Below are positions 48,334 through 59,707 of a DNA stretch of 64,000 nt, in pieces. Each line of letters opens with the position of its first letter. Positions within the stretch are counted from its first letter, which is position 1. A program made the position numbers and the translations under genes. This DNA comes from Oehlia diaphana (taxonomy: Eukaryota > Glomeromycota > Glomeromycetes > Glomerales > Glomeraceae): contig QZLH01000448.1 of NCBI GenBank assembly GCA_003833135.1, forward strand, positions 12,338-76,337, in the 5' to 3' direction. The notes beneath the pieces were generated by a model that saw only the letters and a list, made by a program, of their open reading frames with translations, did no database searches and was not told where the DNA came from.

Positions 48334-51231
48334 TTACTTTTGTTCCTCATCTTCAAATTCTATTAAAACTTCTTCAGCAGCGACTGAACTACCTGGTTTA
48401 ACATTTATCTTTTTAACCTTACCTACACGGGAGGCACGTAATATGTTTTGCATTTTCATGGCTTCAACGACAGCAACTTCAACTCCTTCATTTACCTGTC
48501 CAATAAAGAAATTTTAAATGAAATACTATAATAAAAATTTATACGTATTAATTTATTGAAACTTACAATGTCTCCAACGTTAACCGCTACGCTTACAACA
48601 GAGCCTGGCATAGGGCTTATGATAACTTTCGATAAATCTTTCTTTGGTTTTTCAATCATAAATTGACTTAATTCGTGCTGTCTTTTATTGTGAACAGTGA
48701 TATCAAATTTCGTTCCCATATATTGAAGACGGAAACCAACTGGTAAAGGATCCAAATATTGTACAGTAACAGATCTTTTCGACTGGTTTGGAACAAGTAA
48801 TTGAGCATTTATTAAAGGTGACTCTAATGGCCATTGAGCATTAACTATGGTTGGTGGATGGCTTTCTACTATGACCTTTATATAAAGATAGTTAATAGTT
48901 AATAAATGAAATTTATCTTTACTAGTGATTACAAATTAACATTACCTCATATTCATCTTTGTGTTGCAAAGTAGTACTTCTCCTTTCAACAAGCACATTA
49001 ACGGTTTCAATTTTACTATTATTGTTGTGTATTTTAACCCAAAGATTCCAATTGTTCGGTACATTTCTATTCGAAAAGCTTTCATTACCATCTTTCCAAC
49101 ACCAATTACGTACATCCCTTTTAGCATGAACTAATGCAGCGATTGAGGCAAGTTCAAATAAGGAATCGTTTTTAAGTATATGACCCTTGAAACCTTCTGG
49201 ATATTCTTCTGCAAGAAATTTGGTAGAAATGTTTCCAGACTTAAATCTTGAACTTCCAATAACTTCACGTAATAATGGAATATTGTGCGTAACTCCTTAA
49301 AAAAAAAAAAAAAAAAAAATTACTAATTAAAGCACAGGAATTAAATAAAAGTTATGTAGAAATTATACCTTTTATAACATATGAATCCAAAGCTCTTCCC
49401 ATAGTTTGAATAGCTTCATCTCTTGTTTCACCATAAGTAGAAAGTTTGCAAATCAAAGGATCATAATAGATGCTAATTTCACTCCCTTCAACTATACCAG
49501 AATCGCAACGGACTTCATGTTTATCTGTCAAGCTAACAGGCTCGATATATTTACTAAGACGTCCAATAGATGGCAGGTATTTTTCAGGATCTTCGGCATA
49601 TACACGCGATTCAATAGCCCATCCTTTATGTTTAATATCTTCTTGTTTCATGAATAATTTTTGATTTGCTGCAACACGAATCATTTGTTCAACCAGGTCG
49701 AGGCCCGTAATGTACTCAGTGATAGGATGTTCCACTTGTAAACGCGTATTCATTTCAAGAAAATAAAAGTTACGTTTAGAGTCTACTAAAAATTCAACAG
49801 TTCCAGCTGAAACATATCCAACATGCTTAACAAGAGAAATGGCTTGCTCTCCCATAGCTTTACGAGTAGATGTGTCTAAATGTACGCTTGGTGCCTCTTC
49901 GATTACCTAATTTTAATAGATTAAACATTTATTCAGATCTGTACAACTTTCAAAAATAGACAATGATTATTACTTTTTGATTTCTTCTTTGAATAGAGCA
50001 TTCACGTTCTGGAAGATATAGGGCATTTCCAAAGTTATCGGCTAATATTTGTATTTCAATATGACGCGGATTGTCAATATATTTCTCAATTAATAATCGA
50101 TCGTCGCCGAAGCTTGATTTGGATTCTTGTGACGCAAGTTTGAATCCCTCAATGACTTCTTGATCGTTCCTAAACAATAATACGAGATTATTTTTGTAAA
50201 AAAAAAAAAATTCTCAAACAAGATTATCATACACTCACCAAGCAATTCTCATACCCTTACCACCTCCACCCGCAGAAGCTTTGAGCATAACAGGGTAGCC
50301 AATCGAACGAGCTAAAAAACATTTAATTCATTAATATATTAATATGCAAACTATTTCTGCTATTTTTTAATATAACCCTACAAATTTCCAAAGCATGATC
50401 CGTATTCTTAACAACTCCGTCGAAGCCAGGAATGGTGTTAACGCCAGAATTTTTGGCGATTATTTTACTTCGAATTTTATCACCTAAATCTGCCATCGCT
50501 TTTTCACCAGGTCCTATAAATACGACACCAGCTTCTTCCAGGCTTTTTACAAAATGTGAATTTTCTGATAAAAACCCATAACCTAAAGTACAAGAAATAT
50601 ATTAACTTGAAAGATTTAAAACTATCAGAGAAAAGTATAATTTTAACCTGGGTGTACAGCTTGTGCTCCAGTTTCTTTAATAGCATTTAAAATTGCAGGA
50701 ATCGAAAGATAACTTTGATCCGTAGGAGGCGGGCCCTATAATTCGATATCTTAAGTAAGATACTTCTAACCTTTATTGAAAATTAATAAGTAAATTATTC
50801 ACAAACCACACGAACTGCCTCGTCTGCTAATATGACATGTGAACTTCGAGCATCTGCGTCAGAATAAATAGCAACTGTTTTTATTCCCATTTTTTTAGCT
50901 GTTTTAATGACACGAACAGCTATTTCGCCTCTATTTGCAATTAAAATTTTATCAAAAGTCTATAAGGTGAGAATTTCAAATGTTAAATTATTATGTATTA
51001 TATACAAATTTTCCTTTTCAAACGAGAGAAATAACTACAACTTTCCTTGTCATTTTTGACTAGCGGTATATTCGAAATTATACCGGAATAACTTGAAACG
51101 AAAGACGATTGGGATTTTCGGAAAGGTACACATAAAGTGAGACAAGAAGTCGCGCTCTTTCGGTTTAAAAAGCTTTTATAGTATAATAAACGTGATCCTA
51201 TGCATTTTAACGCGTTTAATTGGGAATTCAT
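48334..51231 (-). CDS. PCCA: propionyl-CoA carboxylase alpha subunit, mitochondrial
   Basis: Biotin-dependent subunit converting propionyl-CoA to methylmalonyl-CoA with a beta partner (not in this window). About ten exons. The N-terminus is basic and Ser-rich, a plausible mitochondrial presequence. Then the biotin-carboxylase domain: [60 protein letters not shown] (ATP grasp), [60 protein letters not shown]. The C-terminal biotinyl domain has [11 protein letters not shown] and [11 protein letters not shown] (biotin-Lys codon 48454-48456). The diagnostic strings [12 protein letters not shown] and [20 protein letters not shown] favour PCCA over methylcrotonyl-CoA carboxylase. The junction between the leader exon (about 51001-51231) and the exon ending at 50959 does not close with a good GT donor, so the extreme N-terminus is uncertain. 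Confidence 0.92.
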
Positions 51232-52809
51232 TATAAAAAAATCCTAAACGCTTAAATGAAATGTTAAAATGAATGCTAAATTGAACGTCAAGTCGAATTT
51301 TAAAAATTATCGTACGATTTATTTCCTATGATTCTAATTGGCCTTTAAAGTAAAATTTAGGCACGTCCTGGGTTGGTGGCGCAGTAATTTATATGAATTA
51401 TTATAATACAGTAAGTTCATTTCTTAACAAATGGCCATTAAAATTCATTTATAAGAATATTTTCGGCTGCTCTACAAGTTTGCTTAAAGGACGGAAGGAG
51501 GTTTTGGATGCGGATTTTGACTGACTGAACGAAAAACAAAATTCGACTTTGCCGATCATATCCAAAAAAGTATAAATTAATTTTCCGACTACTCTACTCC
51601 GAGCAAATCTACTGTGTGGGACAAAAATAAAAGGTAATGTTATTATATAATTGTCTTCTGTTTGATTCAACTATTAAGCCAATAATCAATTTTTTTAATT
51701 ATTTTACAAATTAAACAAGGTTCACCCAGAAATTTCTTTTTTTTATAATTATAATTGCTATAGTAATTCAACAAACTTATTTTTAAAAATTTTTTTCTGT
51801 GTTATGCTTAACAATATTCATTAAGTTTCAATAGAATCAAATCCCTGAGGCCATATTAAATATGTGATGAATTCATTGATGATTTTTTTAAGGAAATCTG
51901 CCTTGGCTTGTTATTTTATTACTATTTTTACTATTTTATTAAAATCACTAAAGGATTCATCCAACTTCGAATTATCATATTTACACTATAATTTCGGATA
52001 TCACGTGATCAAATCATGCGTCTACATACAATTGATCGGCAATTGATCGGCAATTCGTGAAAAGCTTGTTAGAATCATCTCATTAAGGTGAATAATTTGG
52101 TAGTAATCCGGTAATTAATGGACCAATAATGATCTAAATATTGCATTCGGTATACAATATTCTCATCTTCTATTATTCAAGATAACTTAACAATTAGTGA
52201 TTGTATTTTTACAATTAATAGTTTACCACATTTGTTTCAATAAATGAAAATTTTGGTAATATTGAACGAGATATATTACAGACTTTACAGTCCAATTATT
52301 TTTGTCCCACACTGTATAGGATTTTAAAGAGTTGGACAAGCAACCTTAACATACCTGTAATTGTGAAAATTTTAATGTAAATATAGAAACAAAGTTAAGA
52401 GATATAGAAAATTATATTAAATCAAATATTTGTTACAGTACTTTTCTTTTGGGTATTGGCTTCATATTCTTGTGTTGTTTTATTATTTTAAAAATAATTA
52501 GTCTGTCTTTTTGTCAAGATATGTTATTTTGTATTAACATCAATTAAGCACAAATTAGGAGTTGCAATTTTACGGCAAATACAACCTTATTACTTCCTGA
52601 GGATTTTTTCTTCATGGATAGAAATTGATTAATTTATTTAGAAATCAGAAGAGGCACAAGTATAAATAACGAAAAAATTAGTAGTAAGTGGGCTTCATGC
52701 TGCATAGCCAATTTATTATTAACATGAAATTTCCGTATATATTCACTTTTCAAATCGTTTCCTTGAAAGGGATGTTCAACTACATTTTTCAGATATCGCA
52801 CAATCTTTC
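51232..52809. other. intergenic region upstream of PCCA, containing a Tc1/mariner-type remnant
   Basis: No gene recognised in about 1.6 kb. The left part includes the PCCA promoter. The middle (51610-52316) is an inverted-repeat element listed separately. Remaining sequence is AT-rich without clear features. Confidence 0.55.
51610..52316. mobile_element. non-autonomous Tc1/mariner-type element (MITE-like)
   Basis: The left end reads TA then CTGTGTGGGACAAAAATAA. The right end, read on the opposite strand, is TA then CAGTGTGGGACAAAAATAAT. The inverted repeats (51612-51630 and 52296-52314) match at 18 of 19 bases and are flanked by TA dinucleotides, the duplicated target of this superfamily. 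The GTGGGACAAAAATAA core is typical of Tc1-like ends. The roughly 700-base interior has no open frame resembling a DDE transposase, so the copy is non-autonomous or decayed. Confidence 0.8.
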
Positions 52810-53082
52810 TCATATAATATTATCTTCTCCATACCATTTACCATTCTTAGAAATCAAAATTATACATTTTCAGTAAGTACTATTTAATAACCTTACAGCA
52901 ACCACTTTTTTATCTCTTGTAAGTATTATTGCAATATTACGAGTAAACTTATCATTCGCTGTCAAGTTAAAGTCTTCGACTCTTGCTTCATTTTTATCAC
53001 CGTAAAAAGAAAGACTTTCATCAACGACAAAAGAAAGACCTGCAGCAACACACAATTTACTATAAAATTCTTTTTCTCCCAT
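52810..53082 (-). CDS. small hypothetical protein, two exons
   Basis: Unrecognised. The first exon starts MGEKEFYSKLCVAAGLSF and continues through DESLSFYGDKNEARVEDFNL to NIAIILTRDKKVVAV. It has balanced, non-repetitive composition unlike shadow frames nearby. A good donor (GCT|GTAAGG), an internal TACTGA branch-like site and acceptor TTTCTAAG define a 51-base intron that joins in frame to ANGKWYGEDNII and a TGA at 52810-52812, giving about 73 residues. Alternatively it is a fragment of an older gene. The divergent neighbour is the CCT1 gene. Confidence 0.4.
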
Positions 53083-53804
53083 TGATTATTTTGATACAAT
53101 CTTTTTTTCTGTATTTATAAGTAGCCTTCGTTAAAAAGTATCATACGACTTTCCACGTTGTGTTTTCTTGACCGAACTGTTATTATGGGTCTGAAACCTG
53201 TGCCAGGTTACGCCAAAATCGGTGACAAATAACAGGTGACAAATAAGTTTTGGACCACTAAAAAAAAACTGTTCCTCAGATAAAGTGTTTTTGAACCTCG
53301 GGCTTGCACGTGATCATGTGACGCTAAAAACCGCTAACCATCACCCCTTACTCTAAAGCTAATATATTCGGCGTACAGATTTCATACCGGCTAAGGAAAA
53401 AACTTTCGCAATATTTTTTATTAAAATGATTAAAAACCGGGTTTTTTATTTGTTAAATTGAAATTTTTCATTATTAAAATTGTTAAAAGTACGCAACAGT
53501 TTTTATAAAAAACGGGCCGATTATATAGATCATATGATCATACGATTATATAATCCTATAGGAAATAAATTGATTAATATATGAAAAGTACCTATATATA
53601 ATGTAGCTTTAATATAAAATTCGTCTTATAATAATTTCTTGTTATAATAAACGAAAAAATAATTTTTAACTTTGATTTCGGGGTACATGTGGATACACCC
53701 TATATTAAATCTGCGCCAACAACCTGAGCACGTGATTCAATTTTTTTTTTTGCAATCATTTAAAAAAAGAATTTTTTATAATCTTATCAAACTTTATTTA
53801 AAAT
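53083..53804. promoter_or_regulatory. intergenic region upstream of CCT1
   Basis: About 720 bases, no exon. Contains two 14-base tandem units starting GGTGACAAATAA (53221-53232 and 53235-53246) and an imperfect 37-base inverted repeat centred on the perfect palindrome GATCATATGATC (53528-53539). The CCT1 promoter lies at the right end. Confidence 0.5.
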
Positions 53805-56240
53805 ATGTTCCAACGCGATCGTAACCAATCACTCTTTCTTGGCGGCGAGAGAGTTTCTGGGAATGAGGTGCGCAACCAGAATGGTATGTTGAACTACGCT
53901 CTCGAGAAGCTTGGTTTGCTTGAAACTTGATATCTAATTATTATAATCCTTTTTAAACGCTTACTTTTAGTTTATCTATTGTGTGTGATAGTTTTTTTAC
54001 AATTTTCACCTCTTAAATATCTACTGTTTAGTTGAATAAAAGTACTTTTGAAGATACACGTTAGAAGTAATAAGTTTTTTTTTTACTTATTTCTTTTATA
54101 TTTTTTTACTAGTACTTGCTGTTATGTCTATCGCGAATATTGTGAAAAGTTCTCTTGGTCCAGTGGGATTAGATAAAATGTTAGTTGATGATATTGGTGT
54201 AGGTATTAATAATTATAAGCCATCTGAGAATCGAACAAATCGAATCATAATAATAATAATATATTGAAGTCTTGAAATGAAATGAATTATTTATTTATTT
54301 GTTAGGATGTTACAATATCAAATGATGGAGCAACAATTCTTAATTTGCTTGAAGTTGAACATCCTGCTGGACGAGTTCTTGTAGAACTTGCTCAGCAACA
54401 GGATAAAGAAGTAGGCGATGGTACAACATCGGTCGTTATAATAGCTGCAGAACTACTTCGCCGTGCAAATGAGCTCGTGAAGAATAAAATTCATCCAACC
54501 ACAATTATTACTGGTTATCGGTTGGCGAGCAAAGAAGCATGTAAATATATTGCTGATCATCTAACTACAAAAGTTGATACATTGGGACGTGAATGTCTCA
54601 TAAATGTTGCAAAAACAAGTATGGCTAGTAAGATAATCGGAACGTAAGAAAAATATTTTATTCAATCAAATTACCCTTCATAATCTATAAATACCTCATT
54701 AATTCTTATTTTCTTTAATGGTGTTAAGTGATGATGAGTTCTTCGCAAATATTGTTGTAGATGCAATTCTTTCTGTTAAATCTACAAACTCTCGTGGTGA
54801 AGTAAAATATCCCGTGAAAGCTGTTAATGTTCTCAAGGCTCATGGTAAGAGTACTCGAGAATCGATTTTTGTTAAAGGATATGCTTTAAATTGCACTGTT
54901 GCTTCTCAAGGTATAGTACTACAATAACTTGTATAAAGTTTATTATATTCTCCTATATTGAAAGATGTAACGTATATAAATTTCTAGCTATGAAGACAAA
55001 GATCACGAATGCTAAAATAGCGTGTTTAGATATGAATCTTCAAAAAGCAAGGATGCATTTGGGTGTTCATATCACTGTAGATGATCCAGATAAATTAGAG
55101 GATATTCGTAAGCGGTATATAATTAAACATCCTGTCGAATAATATTAGTTATATATGACTTATTTATTTTAATTACATAGCGAGGCTACCATTACTATCG
55201 AACGCGTTCAAAAAATTCTTGCTGCGGGAGCCAATGTTGTTCTTACAACAAAGGGTATTGATGACCTTTGTTTAAAATTCTTTGTAGAAAGTGGGGCTAT
55301 GGCGGTTCGTCGATGTAAAAAGGAAGATTTGAGAAGAATTGCTAAAACTACTGGAGGTATTTATCAGTAATCTGCATTTATTCCAATTGAATAAATATTC
55401 ACATTCTACACTCTTTAATAAAATCAAGCCACGCTTATTTCCACTCTTGCTAATCTTGAGGGAGAAGAAACATTTGAATCATCGTATCTTGGTACCGCGG
55501 AAGAAGTTATCCAAGAACGCATTTCAGATGACGAGTGCATTCTTATCAAGGGTACTAAAGGTCAAAATTCTTCTTCAATCATTTTACGCGGTGCCAACGA
55601 TTATATGTTGGATGAAATGGAAAGATCTTTACACGATTCATTGTCAGTTGTGAAAAGGACCCTTGAAAGTGGTAATGTCGTTCCAGGTGGTGGTGCGGTA
55701 GAAACAGCATTAAGTATTTATTTAGAAAACTTTGCGACAACTTTGGTATGATATTTATATTTAAATCAATAACATTATACTGTTAAGATAAATTTTTAAT
55801 TCTAAAACTATTATAGGGATCGCGAGAACAACTTGCTATAGCTGAATTTGCAAACGCACTTCTTGCAATACCAAAAACACTAGCTGTAAATGCTGCAAAG
55901 GATTCTACTGACTTAGTTGCAAAATTAAGAGCATATCATAATACATCCCAAAATGCTGCACCAGATGATCCAAAGAAAGTTTTAAAATATTATGGCCTTG
56001 AACTTCTTAAGGGTGAAGTCAGAGATAATTTGAAAGCTGGTGTTCTAGAACCTGCTATGTCAAAAATTAAATCGCTGAAGTCTGCAACCGAGGCAGCAAT
56101 ATCCATTCTTAGAATTGATGATATGATAAAGGTTAGGGTTGTTTAATTTTTGTCGTCTTTGCACAATAAACATGTCTGATTATTTTCTTCATTAGGTCGA
56201 GCCGGAAAGAAGAGAAAGAGATGATAGTCATGATCATTAA
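53805..56240 (+). CDS. TCP1: T-complex protein 1 subunit alpha (CCT1)
   Basis: Subunit of the cytosolic group II chaperonin CCT/TRiC, which folds actin and tubulin. About nine exons. Start [19 protein letters not shown]; the first splice (AAT-G|TA-CTT) gives [20 protein letters not shown]. ATPase motifs follow: [20 protein letters not shown] and [18 protein letters not shown] (with the conserved GDGTT). The apical domain contains [38 protein letters not shown] and [16 protein letters not shown]. The second equatorial part has [39 protein letters not shown] and [18 protein letters not shown]. It ends RERDDSHDH. The alpha-subunit assignment rests on the [15 protein letters not shown] and CTVA-type apical signatures and on the C-terminal [12 protein letters not shown]. 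Confidence 0.96.
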
Positions 56241-56465
56241 TCGCGAATATTATAAACCCGTGGAGAAATTAAAATATTTTATGTGAATAAATAAATTTAT
56301 GAAATATAATAACGAGTTTATATTTTTTGACGACAATGATTTATTGGTTAGATTTTAAATCATGGTTAATTTCAGTCGGAATTTAGGAAAGTGTAAAAAT
56401 TGTGTTTATTTACAGATAATTTAAGTACTTAACCAGGGGGTAGAGTTCGCTCCATAAACGAATTT

Positions 56466-57674
56466 TTAGTTATCGTGAATTTCAATGGATCCCTTAGAAT
56501 GACGTTCATTTTCCGAATGTTCAACGTCTATGTCAATACTATGCTTTGAACCACCTTGATTTAATTCATCATTAACATTATCCAAATTTTGAACGTTTCT
56601 TTGATCAAACTTATGTACCAACTTTTCATAACCTCCATATTTATAAACAATTGTGGCAATCACCCAAGTGAAGACAAATAGACCAATTATCAAATAGCCA
56701 ATAGTACCAAATTCTTCTCCAAGTGCCGCAAAGAAATTCCAAAAAGGACCTTGAAGATTCAACTTATCACCTAATATATTTAAAAGTTCTATAGTACCAA
56801 CGACAAAAGCTACTAAAACCGAAAGCAATGTAATAACAAAATTATAATATAATTTTCGAATTGGATTTATATAAGCCCATGTATAAGTTCCCAACATTAG
56901 TATACCATCAATCGTATCAATTAAAGCCATTCCGGATGTAAAAAGTAAAGGAAAGAACATAATTAACCAAATAGAAAGTCCTTGATTTGCCTGAATTGCA
57001 GCAATCCCTAATAAACCTATTTCTGTTGAAGTATCGAAACCGAAACCGAAAAGTACACCAAGTGGATACATCTTCCAACTGGCGTCAATGAATTTAAATA
57101 CAGGTTTAAAAAATCTTCCGAGAAATCCGGAATTATTAAGAATATCTTCTATATTTTCTTCTTCAAATGTACCAGTACGTTTAAATTTTCTAAGTGAACG
57201 TAATATAGAAACAAGTAAGAAACAATTCACTATTCCAATTATAAATAGAAAAGCTGCCGAAACACTTGTTCCAATAAGACCTCCTATTGCTTTAAGATCA
57301 CCAAGTTTTTTTTTTACAGCAGTTGCAGTTATAGCAATGGCAAAAGTCGCAATTATGACAATAGTAGAATGACCTAAAGAAAAAAAGAGCCCAACTGACA
57401 CCGAATGTTGACCTGACTGTAAAAGTTTTCTAGTAACATTATCAATAGCTGCTAAATGATCAGCGTCTACAGCGTGTCTAAGTCCTAAAGTATATGCTAA
57501 CACGGATGTTCCCAATAAAGAGAAATTGCGAAAAGCAATTGCGGCTGCTACCCAAACACCAATATTGACAAGAATTAACCCCGAAAGGATTAAAATAATC
57601 TTTCTTTTAATAGTGTTTATGTTTGGTTTATTTAACAAAGGCGTCTGTGGTGTCATTGTTGGCGCGTTAGACAT
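56466..57674 (-). CDS. nickel/cobalt transporter, NiCoT family (Nic1/HoxN-like)
   Basis: Plasma-membrane high-affinity Ni2+/Co2+ uptake carrier. Single exon, 402 residues, about eight hydrophobic spans. Family signatures are all present: motif I LGLRHAVDADHLAAIDN in span 2, motif II LFFSLGHSTIVI, motif III LFGFGFDTSTEIGLL, and motif IV LLFTSGMALIDTIDGILML. The hydrophilic loop between spans contains FKRTGTFEEENIEDILNN. The C-terminus is charged (HSIDIDVEHSENERHSKG). Fungal relatives (S. pombe Nic1) supply nickel to urease; cobalt supply is also possible in the family. The uninterrupted frame contrasts with its intron-rich neighbours. Confidence 0.95.
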   Translation of the reverse strand: MSNAPTMTPQTPLLNKPNINTIKRKIILILSGLILVNIGVWVAAAIAFRNFSLLGTSVLAYTLGLRHAVDADHLAAIDNVTRKLLQSGQHSVSVGLFFSLGHSTIVIIATFAIAITATAVKKKLGDLKAIGGLIGTSVSAAFLFIIGIVNCFLLVSILRSLRKFKRTGTFEEENIEDILNNSGFLGRFFKPVFKFIDASWKMYPLGVLFGFGFDTSTEIGLLGIAAIQANQGLSIWLIMFFPLLFTSGMALIDTIDGILMLGTYTWAYINPIRKLYYNFVITLLSVLVAFVVGTIELLNILGDKLNLQGPFWNFFAALGEEFGTIGYLIIGLFVFTWVIATIVYKYGGYEKLVHKFDQRNVQNLDNVNDELNQGGSKHSIDIDVEHSENERHSKGSIEIHDN

Positions 57675-59707
57675 TTCTGAAGGTAATTCGACTTAAGTGT
57701 TTGTATTTCATCCATTATTATTTCTTTATTTTGAGAAGCTGGGATTATCAAAACCGTAAAACCGTAGATATCGGAAATCTAAGATTTATTTCGTAAATTT
57801 GTGTTACATTAAACATGAATTCAAGCAAGATCTAGAGTCCGATTTTCACAGAAACACCAATTGAGAGTCAATTACGAACGAATTATGTAAGTTGTTGATC
57901 TATCATTATCGTATTCTTATTGCTAAAATAAACCTCATTCAAAAAAAAAAAAACCTTGTTAAAATTACCTAAGTGAAGAAAGTAATTGAACTAAATCGCA
58001 CAAATTGTGATTCGCTAAGGCGAAAACTTGAGCAGATTTCAGATACTAAATATTAGGCGGTGTTTCTTTTTTATCACCTGATTTCTTTTTAAATACTGAG
58101 AATTAGCAGAAGAATAAATTTGGAATAAAAACGAAATAGAAATGTTATATCACGAGTAAATGAACATCTGCTGTAGTGCTCTGAGATTACCCAATTAATT
58201 TCACGGGAATAAAGTGGATTCCTGGTAAATCAGTTAAATCAAATACATACATAGAATCATCTATGTGCTCAATTCATAAATAAGTAATACGAAAATAATA
58301 TTCCAGTAATCGTGGAATGGTATAATGGTATAAATAATGTACCAGATCTTCAAGTGGAGAAGCCAGTATTAAATATTTTACGATTTATAATTATAAATGA
58401 TCGGCACTGCTGATCCTGATCCTAATGATATTAATGCCGGCCATTGCGGAATTTTTTTCAGGTGTTAGACCGTGACCAGATTCTAATTGATCATTACACA
58501 TAGTAATGTAAAATTTGTTTATAAAATGAAAGGTTTTCTACAGTAGACTTATTCCAAATATCTTTTAGAAATAACTCATATATGCTTTTTGCTTTAGCTA
58601 TGCCCACATCTCACGAGTGGGACAGTGAGTGAGAAAGATGCGTGAAGTGTGAGAAATCCGCACATGTCCAAAAATTTTTGTGCGCTTTACATATGTACAG
58701 TACTGTAATTCCGCACATTGCGCACATAGATTTGATTGTGATAAGCGGATAAGGCATTTAAATTAAAATAACGTTTTGTTGATTATTTTTGTAACATAAT
58801 AAAGTTTTTACAATTTTAAAGCTCAAATTATAGAAAATTGTGGCTTAGTCATCATTATAAACATAAAATCAACTAAAATCATGTGCACATTCCGCACACA
58901 ATGAACTACTAATAGTCGATAAAATCATTATAAATAATAATAATATTCATTGTAATTTACTTTTTAGAACAATTATTTTTATTGAAAATCTTACTCACTT
59001 TGTCGAATTTCAATCATTCATCACTATACACGCGTGATGTACGGGCTAAAAAAATATTTCCATGATCAAGAAGAACAATGATAAATATCTGATATCGATT
59101 AGATTCCAGAATTTTTTTTTTTTAGTTCCTTGAAAAGGAAAGATAATGAAATCAATCTAAAAAAACTTGGGCGTAATTTTAAGCGAAAAAGATTTATTTA
59201 ACAAAATAATTAAAATATATTATATTAGGAGAAAAAAGTAAATAAATAAATAAAATAATAAATACAATATAATCGAAAGTGGTTTTTACTTGCTTTATGA
59301 AACGGAAAAAAGAAATTACAAGGAATATGCGTGAAATCACCAAGATAATAATTATTACACAAATGTAGGGTTAAAGGTAAAAAAAAAATATTTATGAATG
59401 TATGTGATATACAAGTCTAAAACAACATAAAAAAATGAATTAAATAAATTGTCCAATGATGAACTGATAAATAATCATGAAATGAGTGGCAATAAAGAAA
59501 TACTAATAAATGCAATGTATCCCAAACAAAATATATATCTATGCGGATCTGAATGCGTCAAAAAAATGGTGATGCAATTTTGGCCATTAATTGTTCATGT
59601 TCAAATCTATGTATGAAATGTTTAACTATAATATTATTTATAACACGTGAAAATATATGTATATATCAAATCCTGAAGTATAAAATCTTACGAAAGCCTT
59701 TATTTCA
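57675..59707. other. gene-free intergenic region
   Basis: About 2 kb, no exon recognised. The left end carries the nickel carrier's promoter and the right end the Ral gene's 3' region. Between 58600 and 58920 is a GC-richer patch with three copies of a TCCGCACA-containing motif (near 58677, 58739 and 58890) and an inverted repeat CCCAC-GTGGG at about 58602-58621; it may be a decayed inverted-repeat element. A tRNA-like patch near 58310-58360 lacks a T arm. Confidence 0.5.

Noticed and set aside
48334..51231. Methylcrotonyl-CoA carboxylase alpha
   Set aside because: The [12 protein letters not shown] and [11 protein letters not shown] strings and the biotinyl-domain tail fit PCCA better.
51449..51670. 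73-codon minus-strand frame overlapping the left end of the Tc1-type element
   Set aside because: It reads through the inverted repeat and shows no transposase motif.
58310..58370. tRNA gene (TGGTATAATGGTAT D-arm-like)
   Set aside because: No T arm with a GGTTCRA box and no closing acceptor stem.
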